Shown: positions 46,461 to 57,645 of the stretch, piece by piece
How positions within the stretch are numbered: position 1 is the first letter of the stretch
Layout: the number at the start of each line of letters is the position of its first letter
Source of the DNA: Stenogyne calaminthoides
Taxonomy: Eukaryota; Streptophyta; Magnoliopsida; Lamiales; Lamiaceae
NCBI GenBank assembly: GCA_037126765.1
Contig: JBBCBC010000016.1
Span: 16,852,728-16,916,727, forward strand
DNA: 64,000 nt
Direction: 5' to 3'
The notes under the pieces: generated by a model
The model's input: the letters and a program-made list of their open reading frames with translations, nothing else
Database searches by the model: none
What the model was told of the DNA's origin: nothing
Made by a program: the position numbers and the translations under genes

Positions 46461-47306
46461 GATGAAGGGGTTGTCACAGTCCACCTATGTAGACAAGGTG
46501 TTGAAGCGATTTGAGATGGAAAACTCTAAGAGATGTTCTCTACCGGCATGTCATGGGATAAAGTTGTATAAGAAGGATTGTCCTTCTACAGACGCTGATA
46601 TTCAGCGCATGAAGGATATAACATATGCATCTGCAATTGGATCCATCATATACGCCATAACTTGCACTAGGCCAGATGTGGCCTTCGCTGTCAGCACCAC
46701 CGGAAGATACCAACAAAATCCAGGTGAGCCTCACTGGATTGCTATCAAGAACATTCTCAAATATCTCAGACGTACTAAAGATTGCTTTCTGGTCTACGGA
46801 GGATAGTCAGAGCTAGTTGCCACTAGCTATGCTGACGCAAGTTTCCAATCTTACAGTGATGATTACAAATCTCAATCAGGCTATGTGTTCACTCTCGATG
46901 GCGGGTGGTTAGTTGGAATAGTTCCAAACAAGAGACTACTACGGATTCAACAACCGAAGCTGAGTACATTACTGCGGCGGAAGCTGCCAAATAAGTTGTC
47001 TGGATAAAACAGTTCTTCAGTGAACTAGGGGTAGTTCCGAGTGCCAGCAGTCCAATAAAGTTGTATTGTGACAATACTGGTGCGGTTGCGCAAGCTAAAG
47101 AACCGAGATCCAATAACATAAACAAGCATGTACCGAGGCGTTATCACTTAATAAGAGAGATAATCGCTAGAGGAGAGATATAGTTAGAATGTGTACCCAC
47201 GGAAGATAATCTGGCTGATCCTTTCACCAAGGCTTTGAGTGTTCATGTACACACTAGACATTTTGATGGTCTAGGGGTTAGACATGGAGGTGATTGGCTC
47301 TAGTTC
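46460..47306 (+). pseudogene. RNase H of copia F
   Basis: It continues the RT frame to 46806 with 'YASAIGSIIYAITCTRPDV' and 'WIAIKNILKYLRRTKD', then a stop follows 'VYGG'. RNase H proper follows in pieces: 'YADASFQS' (catalytic Asp), 'STTEAEYITAAEAA' (about 46944-46990, in another frame), 'YCDNTGAV' (47066-47088) and 'RYHLIREII' (47142-47167). The end 'EDNLADPFTKAL' (about 47200-47237) and a 70-bp tail reach the PPT. Confidence 0.83.
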
Positions 47307-47317
47307 AAGTGGGAGAT
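47307..47317 (+). promoter_or_regulatory. Polypurine tract of copia F
   Basis: AAGTGGGAGAT directly before the 3' LTR start TGTTAGTG. The same tract precedes the LTR of H and, on the minus strand, the LTR at 55990-57220. Confidence 0.92.
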
Positions 47318-48922
47318 TGTTAGTGTTGGTGTCCTAGAGACAATCCATTGTAAGAAAATAATACTCAGATAATATTTAATGTTGGTTTAATATTATTATT
47401 TATTTAATATTAAATATATGGCGTTGCACTTATTTGAATATTATGTTTGATTGTTTTCATTTGTTCTTATCTGTGTTCCCTTGAGTCACTGCTGTCATTG
47501 AGTGTGTGAGAACTCAGATGACTTAAGCGTGATTCTCAAATAGATCCAATCGAGGATCATCAAGAATGGGATATTGATGATGCAATGGATATTGGTGTGT
47601 GATCTACATCATACTCTTAAAGAGTGTAGTAAGATCTCACTTACTACGAGATACTAGGTATCTCATGATGGATGCACAAATACCTTAGAGGGTATTCGTA
47701 TACCTATCCGAGAGAACCGTTTGATGTAGTTCCACTATATGTGTCTACGGGTGTCTCGATTAGTGGGAGCGATGCGATACTCCTTTAACTTGAGGTCAAT
47801 ACGCACAACATGTGTGGAGTGATGAACTTTGACCATGACCGATGCTTACGCCCTTTCATGGGTATATATGGCTTGGATTGGGTTCATCACGAAGTGCATG
47901 TGTGTGGTAGTTGAGCCAAGAAAAAGATTCATTTCTCAAAGTGGATTTAGAGAGAATACTCACCTTCTCATCATAATTGGATCAAAGTCATTGGTCAATG
48001 CACGTTAACTTGGACTTTGTGGCCAAGTGTGACACGAGTGATCAATTAGTGATTAGAGATAAATTGATTAAGTTATTTGAATAGACACTTCATCATGTTC
48101 AAGACTAATCGAATATTCGTGAATGAAAGGAGGAAATCGCAATAGCCTATGTTACAGTTACCTGTAGTTGCATATTTCTCGCAATGTACCTCATATATTG
48201 AGAATGTCTGATTATTGTCTAGGTTTCAATTAAGACGTTAGTTTGACTAATCGCTCAATATATGAGGGCCTATGGGTCACACAATAAGTAGTCCCCTTTT
48301 GCGGATTATAGTTGGTTGATTAAATGTTAAATTGGATTTAATATTTAATTTATGGAGAATTAATTAACAATGGATTAATTTGGAATTAATTATTATTAAT
48401 GTTTAATTAAATTAGATTTAATTAAATAGGAATTCTCAATAATAATATATGGAATATTATTGTAGGATTTAATATATATGGAAATAAATCGCAGAGATTT
48501 GACATATATGGGAATTAAATCCGTAGAGATTTTATATGTAGGAAACAAATCTAAGAGATTTGTTCAAATAAAAATTAGAGACTTTTTTTCCTAATCAGGT
48601 TAGCTTAAGATTTAAGCTGGTCCTCTCCTATATATATGAGCTCTTGGGAATCCACAATACCGTTGTTCATATTCTCTCCATAAAATCTAGAGTTAGAATT
48701 TTCCTAACAAATTCATCTCGGGATTCAACGCTGGTAAATCTATGCAAGTCTGTGAACGGGGATTACGTGGATACCATAGTTGAAAATTCTGCTCTTGAAT
48801 TACTGTAAGATTTCTTGTTATGTTTATTCGTAATCGTTTATACAATTATATGTTTGTTGTTGGTCACCTGTTTAATTTTGTTGCGCATGTATTACGTGTT
48901 TACATGCCTCTAAATTCCAACA
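47318..48922 (+). repeat. 3' LTR of copia F (complete)
   Basis: 1,605 bp, TGTTAGTG...TTCCAACA. A TATA box 'tatatatatga' lies at 48629-48639. It is the reference copy for the other family F pieces. The 3' flank is internal sequence of element H. Confidence 0.95.
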
Positions 48923-50251
48923 AGATTACCTTAGACGAGCTAAGAGGGCAAACTCCAATGCCAACTGTACAAGTTGACATACCAAGCAACACACTTACAT
49001 AACCAGAACCTCGTTGTAATGGGAGGATTGTTAGACCGCCTGAGCGAATCATGGGGATGGGAGAGTCCTCGGACTTGGTCCCCGGTGATAATGAATCAGA
49101 CCTCTGGTCTTACAACGAGGCAATTCAAGACAAGGATGCAAATTCTTGGCAAACAGCAATGGAAGTTGAGATGGGTTCTATGGATCATAATCAAATGTCC
49201 GAGCTAGTCAAGCCACTTAATGGTGTAAAGCCCATTGAATGCAAGTTGGTTTACAAGAGAAAAAAATTTAACGCATACGGGAAGGTAGAGACCTTCGAGT
49301 TAGGCTTTAATGGCAAAAGGATACACTCAGAAAAAAGGATCGATTATGAGGAAACCTTCTCGCCTGTATATGCTTAAGTCCATCCGAATTCTCTTGTCGA
49401 TAGCTGCACATCTTGATTTTGAGATCTGGCAAATAAATGTCAACGCAATTTTTCTTAACGAAAGTCTTGAAGAATAAATCTATATGTAACAACCCGAAGG
49501 CTTTGTTGAAAAAGGCCAAGAACATCTCGTTTACAAGCTCAAGAAGTTCATCTACGGTTTTGATCAGGTTATAAAGTCTTACGATTTTGATCAAAATGAG
49601 TTCGAGAGTTGTGTGTACCGAAAGTGTGTTGGATCTGCCTTGATATTCTTAGTACTATATGTGGATGACATTCTGCTCATCGGGAACGATGTAAAGGTGT
49701 TGTCAGACATGAGGGCAAGGCTATCAAAACAGTTTGATATGAAGGACTTAGGGAAAATCGGTGACATCCTTGGGATCAAGATCACTCGAGATCACAAGAA
49801 AATGATGATAGGCTTATCGCAAGCTTCATACATGGATACTGTCTTGAAGCGATTCAGCAATCAAGATTCCAAGAAAGGTTTTGTACCTTTCATGCATGGA
49901 ATCCATCTATCCAAGGAAATGTGTCCTAAGACACAAAAGGAGATAGATGACATGAAAGACATTCATTTTGCTTCGGCAGTCGGAAGCCTTATGTATGCAA
50001 TATTGTGCACGAGGCAAGATATCTACTTTGCCGTTTGTATGGTAGCGAGATATCAGAGTAACCCTGGGAAAGAGCATTGGACTGCAGTTAAAAACATTCT
50101 GAAGTATTTGAAAAGAACTCAGGATAGAATGTTGGTTTATCAATCAGACAGTCTAATCTCTGTCGGTTACACGAACTCGGATTTCCAATCAGACTTAGAT
50201 TCTAGAAAATCTACCTCGGGTAGTGTGTTTTGCATGGGAGAAGAGCCATGA
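48923..50251 (+). pseudogene. Reverse transcriptase of copia H
   Basis: The linker end 'RIVRPPERIMGMGES' (about 49023-49065) leads to 'SWQTAMEVEMGSMDHNQMSE' and 'GVKPIECKLVYKRK' (49143-49261), then 'IDYEETFSPVYA' (stop about 49377). About 230 bases are broken in all frames. From 49613 a 212-codon stretch is open, with 'LVLYVDDILLIGND' (YVDD at 49658-49669, both Asp intact), 'MKDLGKIGDILGIKI' and 'LKYLKRTQDRMLVY'. The end overlaps the start of RNase H ('RKSTSGSVFCMG'). Confidence 0.87.
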
Positions 50252-50658
50252 CATGGAGAAGGGTTAAGCAGAAATACATCACAGATTCTACCATGGAAGC
50301 CAAATATGTAGTTGCTTGTAAAGCGACGAAAGAAGCGGTTGTGGACTTGGACGTAGTTCTGAATTTGTCCAGCACCATCACGGTACATTGTGATAATGCC
50401 GGAGCAGTTGCAAATTCAAGAGAACCAAGAGCCCACAAGGCCAGCAAACACATTGAAAGAAAATATCATCTTATACGAGAAATCTTTAAGAGAGGAGATA
50501 TAGAGGTGGCAAAGATTGTGTTGGAGGAAAACCTAGCAAATTCATTCACAAGGTTCTGCCTCAGAATACATTCGAGAAACATGTGGAAGGAATGGATGTC
50601 AAGAGCGTTGCCAATTTGCTTTGAGTATAACTGGGAGAAAGTTATTAGGTTCATGTAG
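50230..50658 (+). pseudogene. RNase H C-terminal part of copia H
   Basis: Continues one frame away from RT: 'AMTWRRVKQKYITDSTMEAK' corresponds to the usual copia 'SWRSKKQ...STTEAEY' block. 'VHCDNAGAVANSREPRAHKA' and 'KHIERKYHLIREI' follow, with the last RNase H aspartate region, then 'EENLANSFTRF'. A single frameshift separates it from the RT frame at about 50235-50250. Confidence 0.83.
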
Positions 50659-50724
50659 ATGACGTTAGATGTCACGTAGAACATGAGACATGCTATAGTA
50701 TACATAAAAGTAGACTTTGAGTAT

Positions 50725-50735
50725 AAGTGGGAGAT
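50725..50735 (+). promoter_or_regulatory. Polypurine tract of copia H
   Basis: AAGTGGGAGAT immediately before TGTTGGGG. It is identical to that of F. Confidence 0.92.
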
Positions 50736-52573
50736 TGTTGGGGTTATACTGGAAAGTATGCTTTTACTTTGTATAACCAAACTGAATTTCTATCTTATTT
50801 ACTAAAATAAATTATTTATCACTGTTGCTTTAAATATGAATGAATGTTTACTGCATAACTGTTCAAATAATAGTACAAATTACATTGTAGTTAATGTGGT
50901 GATATCTGATCACAGAAGATCACATTAATAGTGTCTTGTGAAAGGTTGAAGTGTAAGGCTCAGATTAGCTTGTCTTGACCAAGAGATTTTATGGAATCGT
51001 GTGTAAGAATTAGACCTCAGTGGTTGGTTATTTCTTAATCTCTGTCCCTTGAATAGGATCGTGTGTAATTAATAAGTATTGCTTTGATTCATGTTGGGTA
51101 GAGAATCAATGCGATTCAATACTTTGTGTTTTGGGCAATATTATTAGTTACATGACTATTGCTAAGATTTAATACAGAGAATCGTGTGCAAGTACGTCTT
51201 GCGTGATTTGTCCCCTTGGTGTGCTCAGAAGTTTTATCATACCAAATCTTGTGAGTGGAATTAGTTTCCGGTTTGGATAATAATATTGAGTTGTTCTTAC
51301 TCCAAGGAAAAAGATATTAATTAATATAAAGCTTTTCATTGGCTTGAATTAATTAATGGACTGAATAATCTTAAACACGGGAAATAGTAATTGGGAGCCT
51401 TATACAGTAATATGGGTTAAGATGGATAGTGCAATATTAATTTTATAGTGGAATTAATTAATATTAATGGGCTGAATAATATTGTGGCTTAATATTGATA
51501 ATTTAGAGTCCATTGGAAGGTTCAATCTTAATTCTCCTAAAGACCCCTCAAGTAGCCCAATATAAAGTCCAATAACTGAAAAAGGTGATTAAAATAAAAG
51601 AAATATTGTTGCTATATTTTTCCTAATTTTCGAAAATTGTAGGAAGAAAAGAGGAAAAGATTTTCTTGATTTTCTTGAAGAGATTTTATGAAAAAAGATA
51701 AGTATTCTTGGAATACAAGATGATCCCATAAATTCAAGAAATCCCAAATCTTGTTTCTTGCCATGTATATTTCGAAAATCCCATATACTCCCTCCGTCCC
51801 ATTTCAATCTTCACGTTTACTGTTTTCTCGTGTTTTAGCGAGCGAGTTTTTTATTAGTATTTGAAATGAAAAAGTAATTTTTAAAGATACATGCAATAGA
51901 TGAGAAGTAGATCTATAATACCCCTCTTTAAAATCACTTTATCATTTGAAATACTAATAAACAACTTGCTCACAAAAACTCAATAATAAAGTAGGTGTGA
52001 AGATTGAAATGGGACGGAGGGAGTAATAAATAGAGGGAGATTTTGTTGGGAGTTAATTATGGAAAATGGAATATATGAGATATATTCAAGTTTGTATATT
52101 GGAAGATATAAGGAAATTTTCCATAAGCCCAAATTAACCTAAAATTTCACCCCCCTTGGTTATTATAAATAGGGGATGAATTTTTCGTCCCCAACACTGT
52201 TTAATGAGTTATAAAAATTAGAAATCCACAAAGGTGGTGCAACGTATTTTCTTTTTCTCTTTTGTTAATTGTTCGTGAGCATCCTCCCACTGGATTATCG
52301 GACAAGGACGTGGGAATACTTGAGAAGGACTTTGGGTTTGTTCGTTGAACGGGTACTCATCTTCTCTGTGTTGATTCGTAAAAAAGGTACGCTTGCGTAA
52401 ATTCCTAGAAATTCCGCATGCGTAGGATTTACGTGATTATATTGTGAGCATGATTATTGTTGGAATTATTATTTGAATTAATATAGGATTAATTCATGCT
52501 AATAATAATTGTAAGAATTAAATTTGTATTTAAATATCATCCCGAATAGATCCGGACAATTAATTCCCCAACA
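50736..52573 (+). repeat. 3' LTR of copia H
   Basis: 1,838 bp including a 238-bp MITE plus TSD at 51786-52025. It starts TGTTGGGGTTATAC and ends ATTCCCCAACA. 'ttataaataggggatg' at about 52165 is a TATA-like signal. No second copy of this LTR is in the window. Confidence 0.9.
51788..52023. mobile_element. Stowaway-type (Tc1/mariner) MITE
   Basis: 236 bp with perfect 27-bp terminal inverted repeats beginning CTCCCTCCGTCCCATTTC, flanked by TA on both sides (51786-51787 and 52024-52025). It has no coding capacity. The CTCCCTCCGTCCC terminus is the standard Stowaway signature in plants. It sits within the LTR of H, so it moved after H inserted. Confidence 0.95.
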
Positions 52574-52624
52574 TCTATTACATGTGTTTTTGAAATTTTC
52601 ATCAAAACTATAAATTTCCCAACA
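52574..52624 (-). repeat. 3' LTR start of Sirevirus G
   Basis: 51 bases matching the start of the family-2 LTR (terminus CCCAACA at 52624), cut at 52573 by the end of the LTR of H. Confidence 0.85.
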
Positions 52625-52640
52625 ATTTTCCCTTTTTTGA
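52625..52640 (-). promoter_or_regulatory. Polypurine tract of Sirevirus G
   Basis: The minus strand reads TCAAAAAAGGGAAAAT directly before TGTTGGGA, as in element B. Confidence 0.87.
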
Positions 52641-52799
52641 TGAAACCAAAACACTTAAAGGAAAAGCAATTAGAAAGAAAATAAAAGACATAGCATCGAA
52701 AATCAAAAGACAATGAATAGTTGTCTTAAGATCAGAAAACAAAATAGTTTTCATTAAGGATAAGAAATTACAAGTACATGCTTGTTTTCTGACCATATT

Positions 52800-55560
52800 C
52801 TTGGTCTTCTGATTTTTTGCTCAAACTCGATCTCAAAGGTGCTCAGGAACAACAAAGATATCATATAATATTTTCTTCACTTCCGCCGTCCTGAAGTCTT
52901 CTATGATATGATCCTTGACCATGCATTAATTATAGATAACAGTAAACCCAACTAGATCAAACTGACCATCTGGTCGAATTGGTTGGTCCATGATCTGGTA
53001 CTTGGGAGCTTGAGGAGCCAAGATCATCAATTTTACCTCTTTCATCAAGACCATAGAACTTCTCATGCTTCTCAGCCAATTCAAAAATTCTTCGTTCATC
53101 TAATCAGATTCTAGAATAGTTTGAAGAATATACACATCAAATGGCAGCAGCCTTAATTGGTCTCCATTCGTACTTCATGTTATTGTCATATTTGATGATG
53201 TCTTAAATCTCAGCTGGTATGAGAGGCTCAATGAATGATTTAGAACCTATCAGGCCTGTCTTCATTTTGGTTGAGTAAGTTCTTTTTAGGCTTTCTGCTT
53301 CCTTGAGCTTTTTCTTCTTCAACTCTTCTTCTTCTTTTCTCCTTTGTTCCCTTTTCTGATCGGCAACCTCTTTAGTTGTCATCTTTTTCTTCTTTTTTCT
53401 CTTGAGCAGAAGACTTCTCTGATTCAGATGCAGCGATCTGCATAGCAAGTTCCAAATCTTTATTTTCTTTCTTCTTATCAATTTTCACCTTGAGTGTTGA
53501 AGAGAAATCTTCAATAATATCTAGCCTTTGAACTACATCATCCAGAGTCTTGTTGTGCTCCTCCACAGTTTGATATAATTTAAGCAGTTCAGTATCAAGA
53601 GGAGAAGCAGAACTTACAGCGGTAATTGGAGCAAATATCTCAATCAATTTCTCCTTTCCTTTGCCTGAATCGGCACCAGCAAGAACCATTTCAGTGGATG
53701 GGGCAGATGTCCCAAATTCAACTCCTTCATTTACTTTTCCTTTATGTACATCTTTCCTTTATCTACATCTCCTTTATTTCATCAGCTTCATTATGCACAA
53801 GAGATACACTAGATGTAGCTGGCATCATAATTTTTAGAACTGCCGCTTCCAAACTTTTCTTCGAGCGCTCAACAGCAACACCAAAGTGCCTATACATCCA
53901 ATCCCAATGCTCTTCAGTCTGTGACATGCCTACAACCACCTATATCAGAGCAAGCATAAATTCTCTGATCTTGTTCTTCTTCTCATTTAGTTGCCTGATG
54001 AACTCAGCTTCTCTTTGTTGCTCATTTTCAGCAGTGAGCCTTAAAGTCTCTGCTGATGCGATCTGGCATTCTGCAACAGATAGCTCTTGGAATTTTGCTA
54101 GCATAGACTCCTGAGCCTTGTCCATGGCTTTACTTAAGGCAGTGTTGAGCAGTGCAGAAACTTGATATTCCAGAGCAGCTTTGACATTTTCTTGAATTGC
54201 TACCCTTACTGAAGACACAAGGTGAAACTTAGATGCTCCATCAGCAGGCGTGGATGGTATGGTTAAGGTTGTCTGTTGCTCATCAGTTGGTGGTATGGCT
54301 GTTTCTACGGTCGCCTGTGCCTCAGCTGATAAGATCTCCACCGCAGCACCCTTTTCAACTTCATCGACAACTGAAGGATCAACTTGCACTCCATCACTCT
54401 AAACTGGTAAGCCCTTCTTTCGGTTAGTCATGTCCTGAACTGCTAGATCTGATACCAGTTAAGCTACGGTCGCAACCCCAGTAGAATTTCGCATTTTCTG
54501 CTCATAGGTTACAAACGTATCCTCTCCTCCAAGACTTCTCATGTAGATGAAGAAGTCCTCAAATCTTTTCAATCGGTTGTCCTGCCAGACCAAGATATCC
54601 ATCACTTCCCTTGTAATATCTTCATGATCATTTAACTCCGGGAATTTTTCTCTCAGACATGCATCAACCGGCATTCTCATTATCTGCTCAGCAAAAGACA
54701 TGGGTTGTGCAGGTGGGGGTGTGGAATATTTGTGAGCAGGAGAGGGAGAAGGAGATGGGTGAAAGGCGGTTTCAGTTTCTTGTTGTTTTTCTAGTGAGGG
54801 TGTTTTGGTGGATGATGTGAGAGGTGAAATATGAGAAGTATGGGGAGGGGATTCAGGACAGGAAGAGGGAAACCTGATGTGAACATTCATTGGAGCAGTG
54901 GGAGCAGGCTCTAATGCAGATTGTTGTCTGAACATTGTACTGAGAGGAGCCTTGTCTGCTGCCTTCTCAGAAGACTCAGTACCTTCTGATTCCTCGACAA
55001 TCTCTTCTTCAACTTCTCTAGCAGACTCGGCTGCTTCTTGTTCTACCTCCTTCTCTAGCTCAGATTTTGTAGCCTCAGAAGACTCATCCACCAGCCCTAA
55101 ATCTCTCCGATATTTGATAGTGAACTTCGGTCTCTTGGCAGGTGAAGCTTCTGGAATGGATTCCTTCAGTGCTTTTGCTGGACCCTTGGCCAGCTCTTTG
55201 CGTTTCAGCACCTTATGTCCTAGTTGAGCCTCAGATTGCTCAGATGTGGTTGACTTGGCTCCCATATTCTTGATAGCAGTTGGAGTCAAGTCATCATCAG
55301 GTAGACCAGGTAGGGACTTATCTGCCATCAACATCCCTTTGAAAACTGATAAGTAGGGTTTCATAGAGGTCATGGTCCATTCGGAGTTTGGCATCTTGTC
55401 ACACAGGATTATGGAGACTTTATGGAGCATAGTGATCTTTTTATTTAGGAAAGCCTTATTTTTGGCAATGTCGATCGCGAATTTCTCATGTTCTGACTTG
55501 AGTTTCTCCTTGAACCACCCAAGAAGTTGTCCTTTCTAGCCTTTTGAACCTGATACTTCA
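52800..55560 (-). pseudogene. Extra ORF downstream of pol (Sirevirus G), nearly continuous
   Basis: One frame runs from about 55520 to 53940 with in-frame stops only at 54461-54459 and near 54400, then at about 53937. It begins 'HEKFAIDIAKNKAFLN' and 'MPNSEWTMTSMKPYLSVFKG', passes a nuclear-signal-like basic patch 'KVLKRKELAK' and an acidic run rich in Glu/Ser (about 55080-54950), a Pro/Ser-rich stretch, then a compact block 'RLKRFEDFFIYMRSLGGED' (about 54590-54525). Next is a Gln/Ala/Glu-rich coiled-coil-like segment (54389-53940) and, after a shift, Lys/Glu-rich coiled coil 'REQRRKEEEELKKKKLKE' (about 53360-53305). No signal peptide or membrane segment is visible. Function is unknown. Confidence 0.72.
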
Positions 55561-55584
55561 TATCTTACTTTTGTTAGATCCAGT

Positions 55585-55989
55585 ACATACGTGTCGCCTT
55601 ATCAGAACCTTTTCTGATCATTCTTCTGGTCTGATCCTAGTATGACTTGTTGAGATATATTCTTCACGTGTTTCTGACTTAAGCTTGACTTCTAAACAGG
55701 TCAACTTTCCTCGAACCTTTCTAATCATCTAATCAGTACCCAGGTCAGATGTTTATCCAAACTTAAGTAAGATTGTCTTAGTAGTAATCCTACTACCTTG
55801 TTGTAACATCAGCAATATGGTCTTCTGCTGGTCTCCTGATCTTCTTTGACACTTAGATTTACATATTGAGTTCCCCCTCAATATCTAATCTATTCTAATG
55901 CATCAGCTAACTAACATGTTCAGCTAGTTTCCTAAGCATTCCATCAGTTGACTAACAGGTTCAACTTGTCCTATTACATGTGTTTTTGG
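55585..55989 (-). repeat. 5' LTR part of Sirevirus G (left of insertion)
   Basis: Matches the LTR of B between about 25518 and 26040, including 'tttacatattgagttccccc' and 'tcctattacatgtgttttt'. It is continued by 57646-57682, which ends CCAACA. On its left it is fused to the extra ORF at about 55560-55585. Confidence 0.8.
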
Positions 55990-57220
55990 TGTTGGAATAT
56001 TGGGGCACGTAAACACGTAATACATGCGCAGTGAAATTAAACAGTTCACCAACAACGAACATATAATTGCATAAACGATTACAATAATCATAACAAGAAA
56101 TCTTACAGTAATTCGAAAGCAGATTTCTCAACTATGGTATCCAGGTAATCCCCAATCACGGACTTGCACGGATTTGCCAACGTCGAATCCCGAGATGAAT
56201 TTGCTAGGATAATTCTAACTCTAGATCTTATGGAGAAAATATGAATTAACGTTTTATGAATTCCCAAGAGCTCATATATATGGGGGAGACCCAGCTTAAA
56301 TCTTAAGCTAACATGATTAGGAAATAAAATCCCTATCTTAAAAATAAATCTCTTAGATTTATTTCCCATATATAAATATGATTACGATAACATGATTACG
56401 ATTTCCTCCTTTCATTCGTGAATACTCGATTAAGTCTTGAACATGATGAAGTGTCTGTTCAAATAACTTAATCGTATTATCTCTAATCACTAATTGATCA
56501 TGTATGTCACACTTAGCCACAAAGTTTAAGTTGACGTGCATCGGCCAATGACTTAGATCCAATTATGACGAGAAGATGAGTATTCTCTCTATATCCACAT
56601 TGAGGAATGAATCCTATTCTTGGCTCAACTACCGCGTACATGCATTTCGTGATGAACTCAATCCAAGCCATATCTACCCATGGAATGGTGCAAGTGTCGG
56701 TCATGGTCAAAGTTCATCACTCCACACATGTCGTGCGTATTGATCTCAAGTCAAAGGAATATCGCACCGCTCCCACTAACTGAGACACCCGTAGACACAT
56801 ATTGTGGAATTACATCAAACAATGTCTTGGATGGGTATACCAATACCCTCTAAGGTATTTGTGCATCCATCATGAGATACCTAGTATCTTGTAGTAAGTG
56901 AGATCTTACTACACTCTCTAAGAGTATGATGCAGATCGCACACCGATCTCCATTGCATCATCAATATCCCATTCTTGATGATCCTCGATTGGAGCTATTT
57001 GAGAATCACGCTTAAGTCATCTGAGTTCTCACACACTCAATGACAGCAGTGACTCAAGGGAACACAAATAAGAACAGATGCAAACAATCAAACATAATAT
57101 TCTAATAAGTGCAACGCCATATATTTAATATTAAATAAATAATAATATTAAACCAACACTGAATATTATCTGAGTATTATGTCCTTACAATGGATTGTCT
57201 CTAGGACACTAATACTAACA
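55990..57220 (-). repeat. 3' LTR of the F derivative
   Basis: Reverse complement of the F LTR with the A+T-rich repeat block shortened. Termini TGTTAGTATTAG (57220) and TTCCAACA (55990). The PPT complement 'atctcccactt' follows at 57221. Confidence 0.9.
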
Positions 57221-57352
57221 ATCTCCCACTTGAACTAGAGTCAATCACCTACATGTCTAACCCCTAGACCATCAAAATGTCTAGTGTGTACATGAACACT
57301 CAAAGCCTTGATGAAAGGATCAGCCAGATTATCTTCCGTGGGTACACGTTCT

Positions 57353-57645
57353 TACTACACTCTCTAAGAGTATGATGCTGATCACACACCAATATCCATT
57401 GCATCATCAATATCCATTCTTGATGATCCTTGATCTGGGCTATTTGAGAATCATGCTTAAGACATCTGAGTTCTCACAACCTCAATGACAACAATGACTC
57501 ATGGGAACACTTGTATGAATAAATGCAAATAATCAAATATAACATTCAAACAAGTGTATTGACATACATTAATATTAAATTAACTATAATATTAGGTAAA
57601 ACTATGTCCTTACAATAGATTGTCTATATGACACTAATACTAACA
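57353..57645 (-). repeat. 5' LTR fragment of the F derivative
   Basis: Matches LTR bases 1 to about 300 of family F. It is diverged from the neighbouring LTR copy (57220-56925), and the junction to the internal piece lies at 57352/57353 within 'ttcttactacac'. Confidence 0.82.

Larger units (their letters stand above)
40665..48922 (+). mobile_element. Ty1/copia retrotransposon F
   Basis: Plus-strand element: truncated 5' LTR, PBS, long leader, gag remnant, protease, integrase, RT, RNase H, PPT and complete 3' LTR. It belongs to a family different from the Sireviruses, with no extra ORF after RNase H. The LTRs agree closely over their shared 1.2 kb, with scattered substitutions such as ctcggtt/ctcgatt and ctttgac/ctttaac. 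Pol is interrupted by several stops (for example near 44909, 45162, 45919 and 46170), so the copy is dead. Two other pieces of this family lie at 1-898 and 55990-57645. Confidence 0.92.
48923..52573 (+). mobile_element. Ty1/copia retrotransposon H, 3' half
   Basis: Plus-strand element of which only the end of the pre-RT linker, RT, RNase H, PPT and 3' LTR remain. Its 5' half is absent: sequence left of 48923 is the LTR of F. It probably received F as an insertion and then lost its left part with the start of F's 5' LTR. Its right end lies inside a family-2 Sirevirus LTR (52574-52624), so H itself inserted there. Confidence 0.87.
55990..57645 (-). mobile_element. Internal-deletion derivative of copia F, nested in Sirevirus G
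   Basis: Minus strand: the first 293 bp of an F LTR (57645-57353), 132 bp of internal 3' end including the RNase H tail and PPT (57352-57221), then a 1,231-bp LTR (57220-55990). The rest of the 5' LTR, gag and pol is missing. The flanks are consistent with a 5-bp target duplication with one mismatch ('tttgg' left, 'ttttg' right) within the family-2 LTR 'gtgtttttggaac'. It cannot code for anything. Confidence 0.87.

Noticed and set aside
53626..55227. Ser-rich plus-strand frames at 53626-54114 and 54898-55227
   Set aside because: They are antisense shadows of the extra ORF of Sirevirus G; serine richness mirrors the Glu/Ala codons on the other strand.
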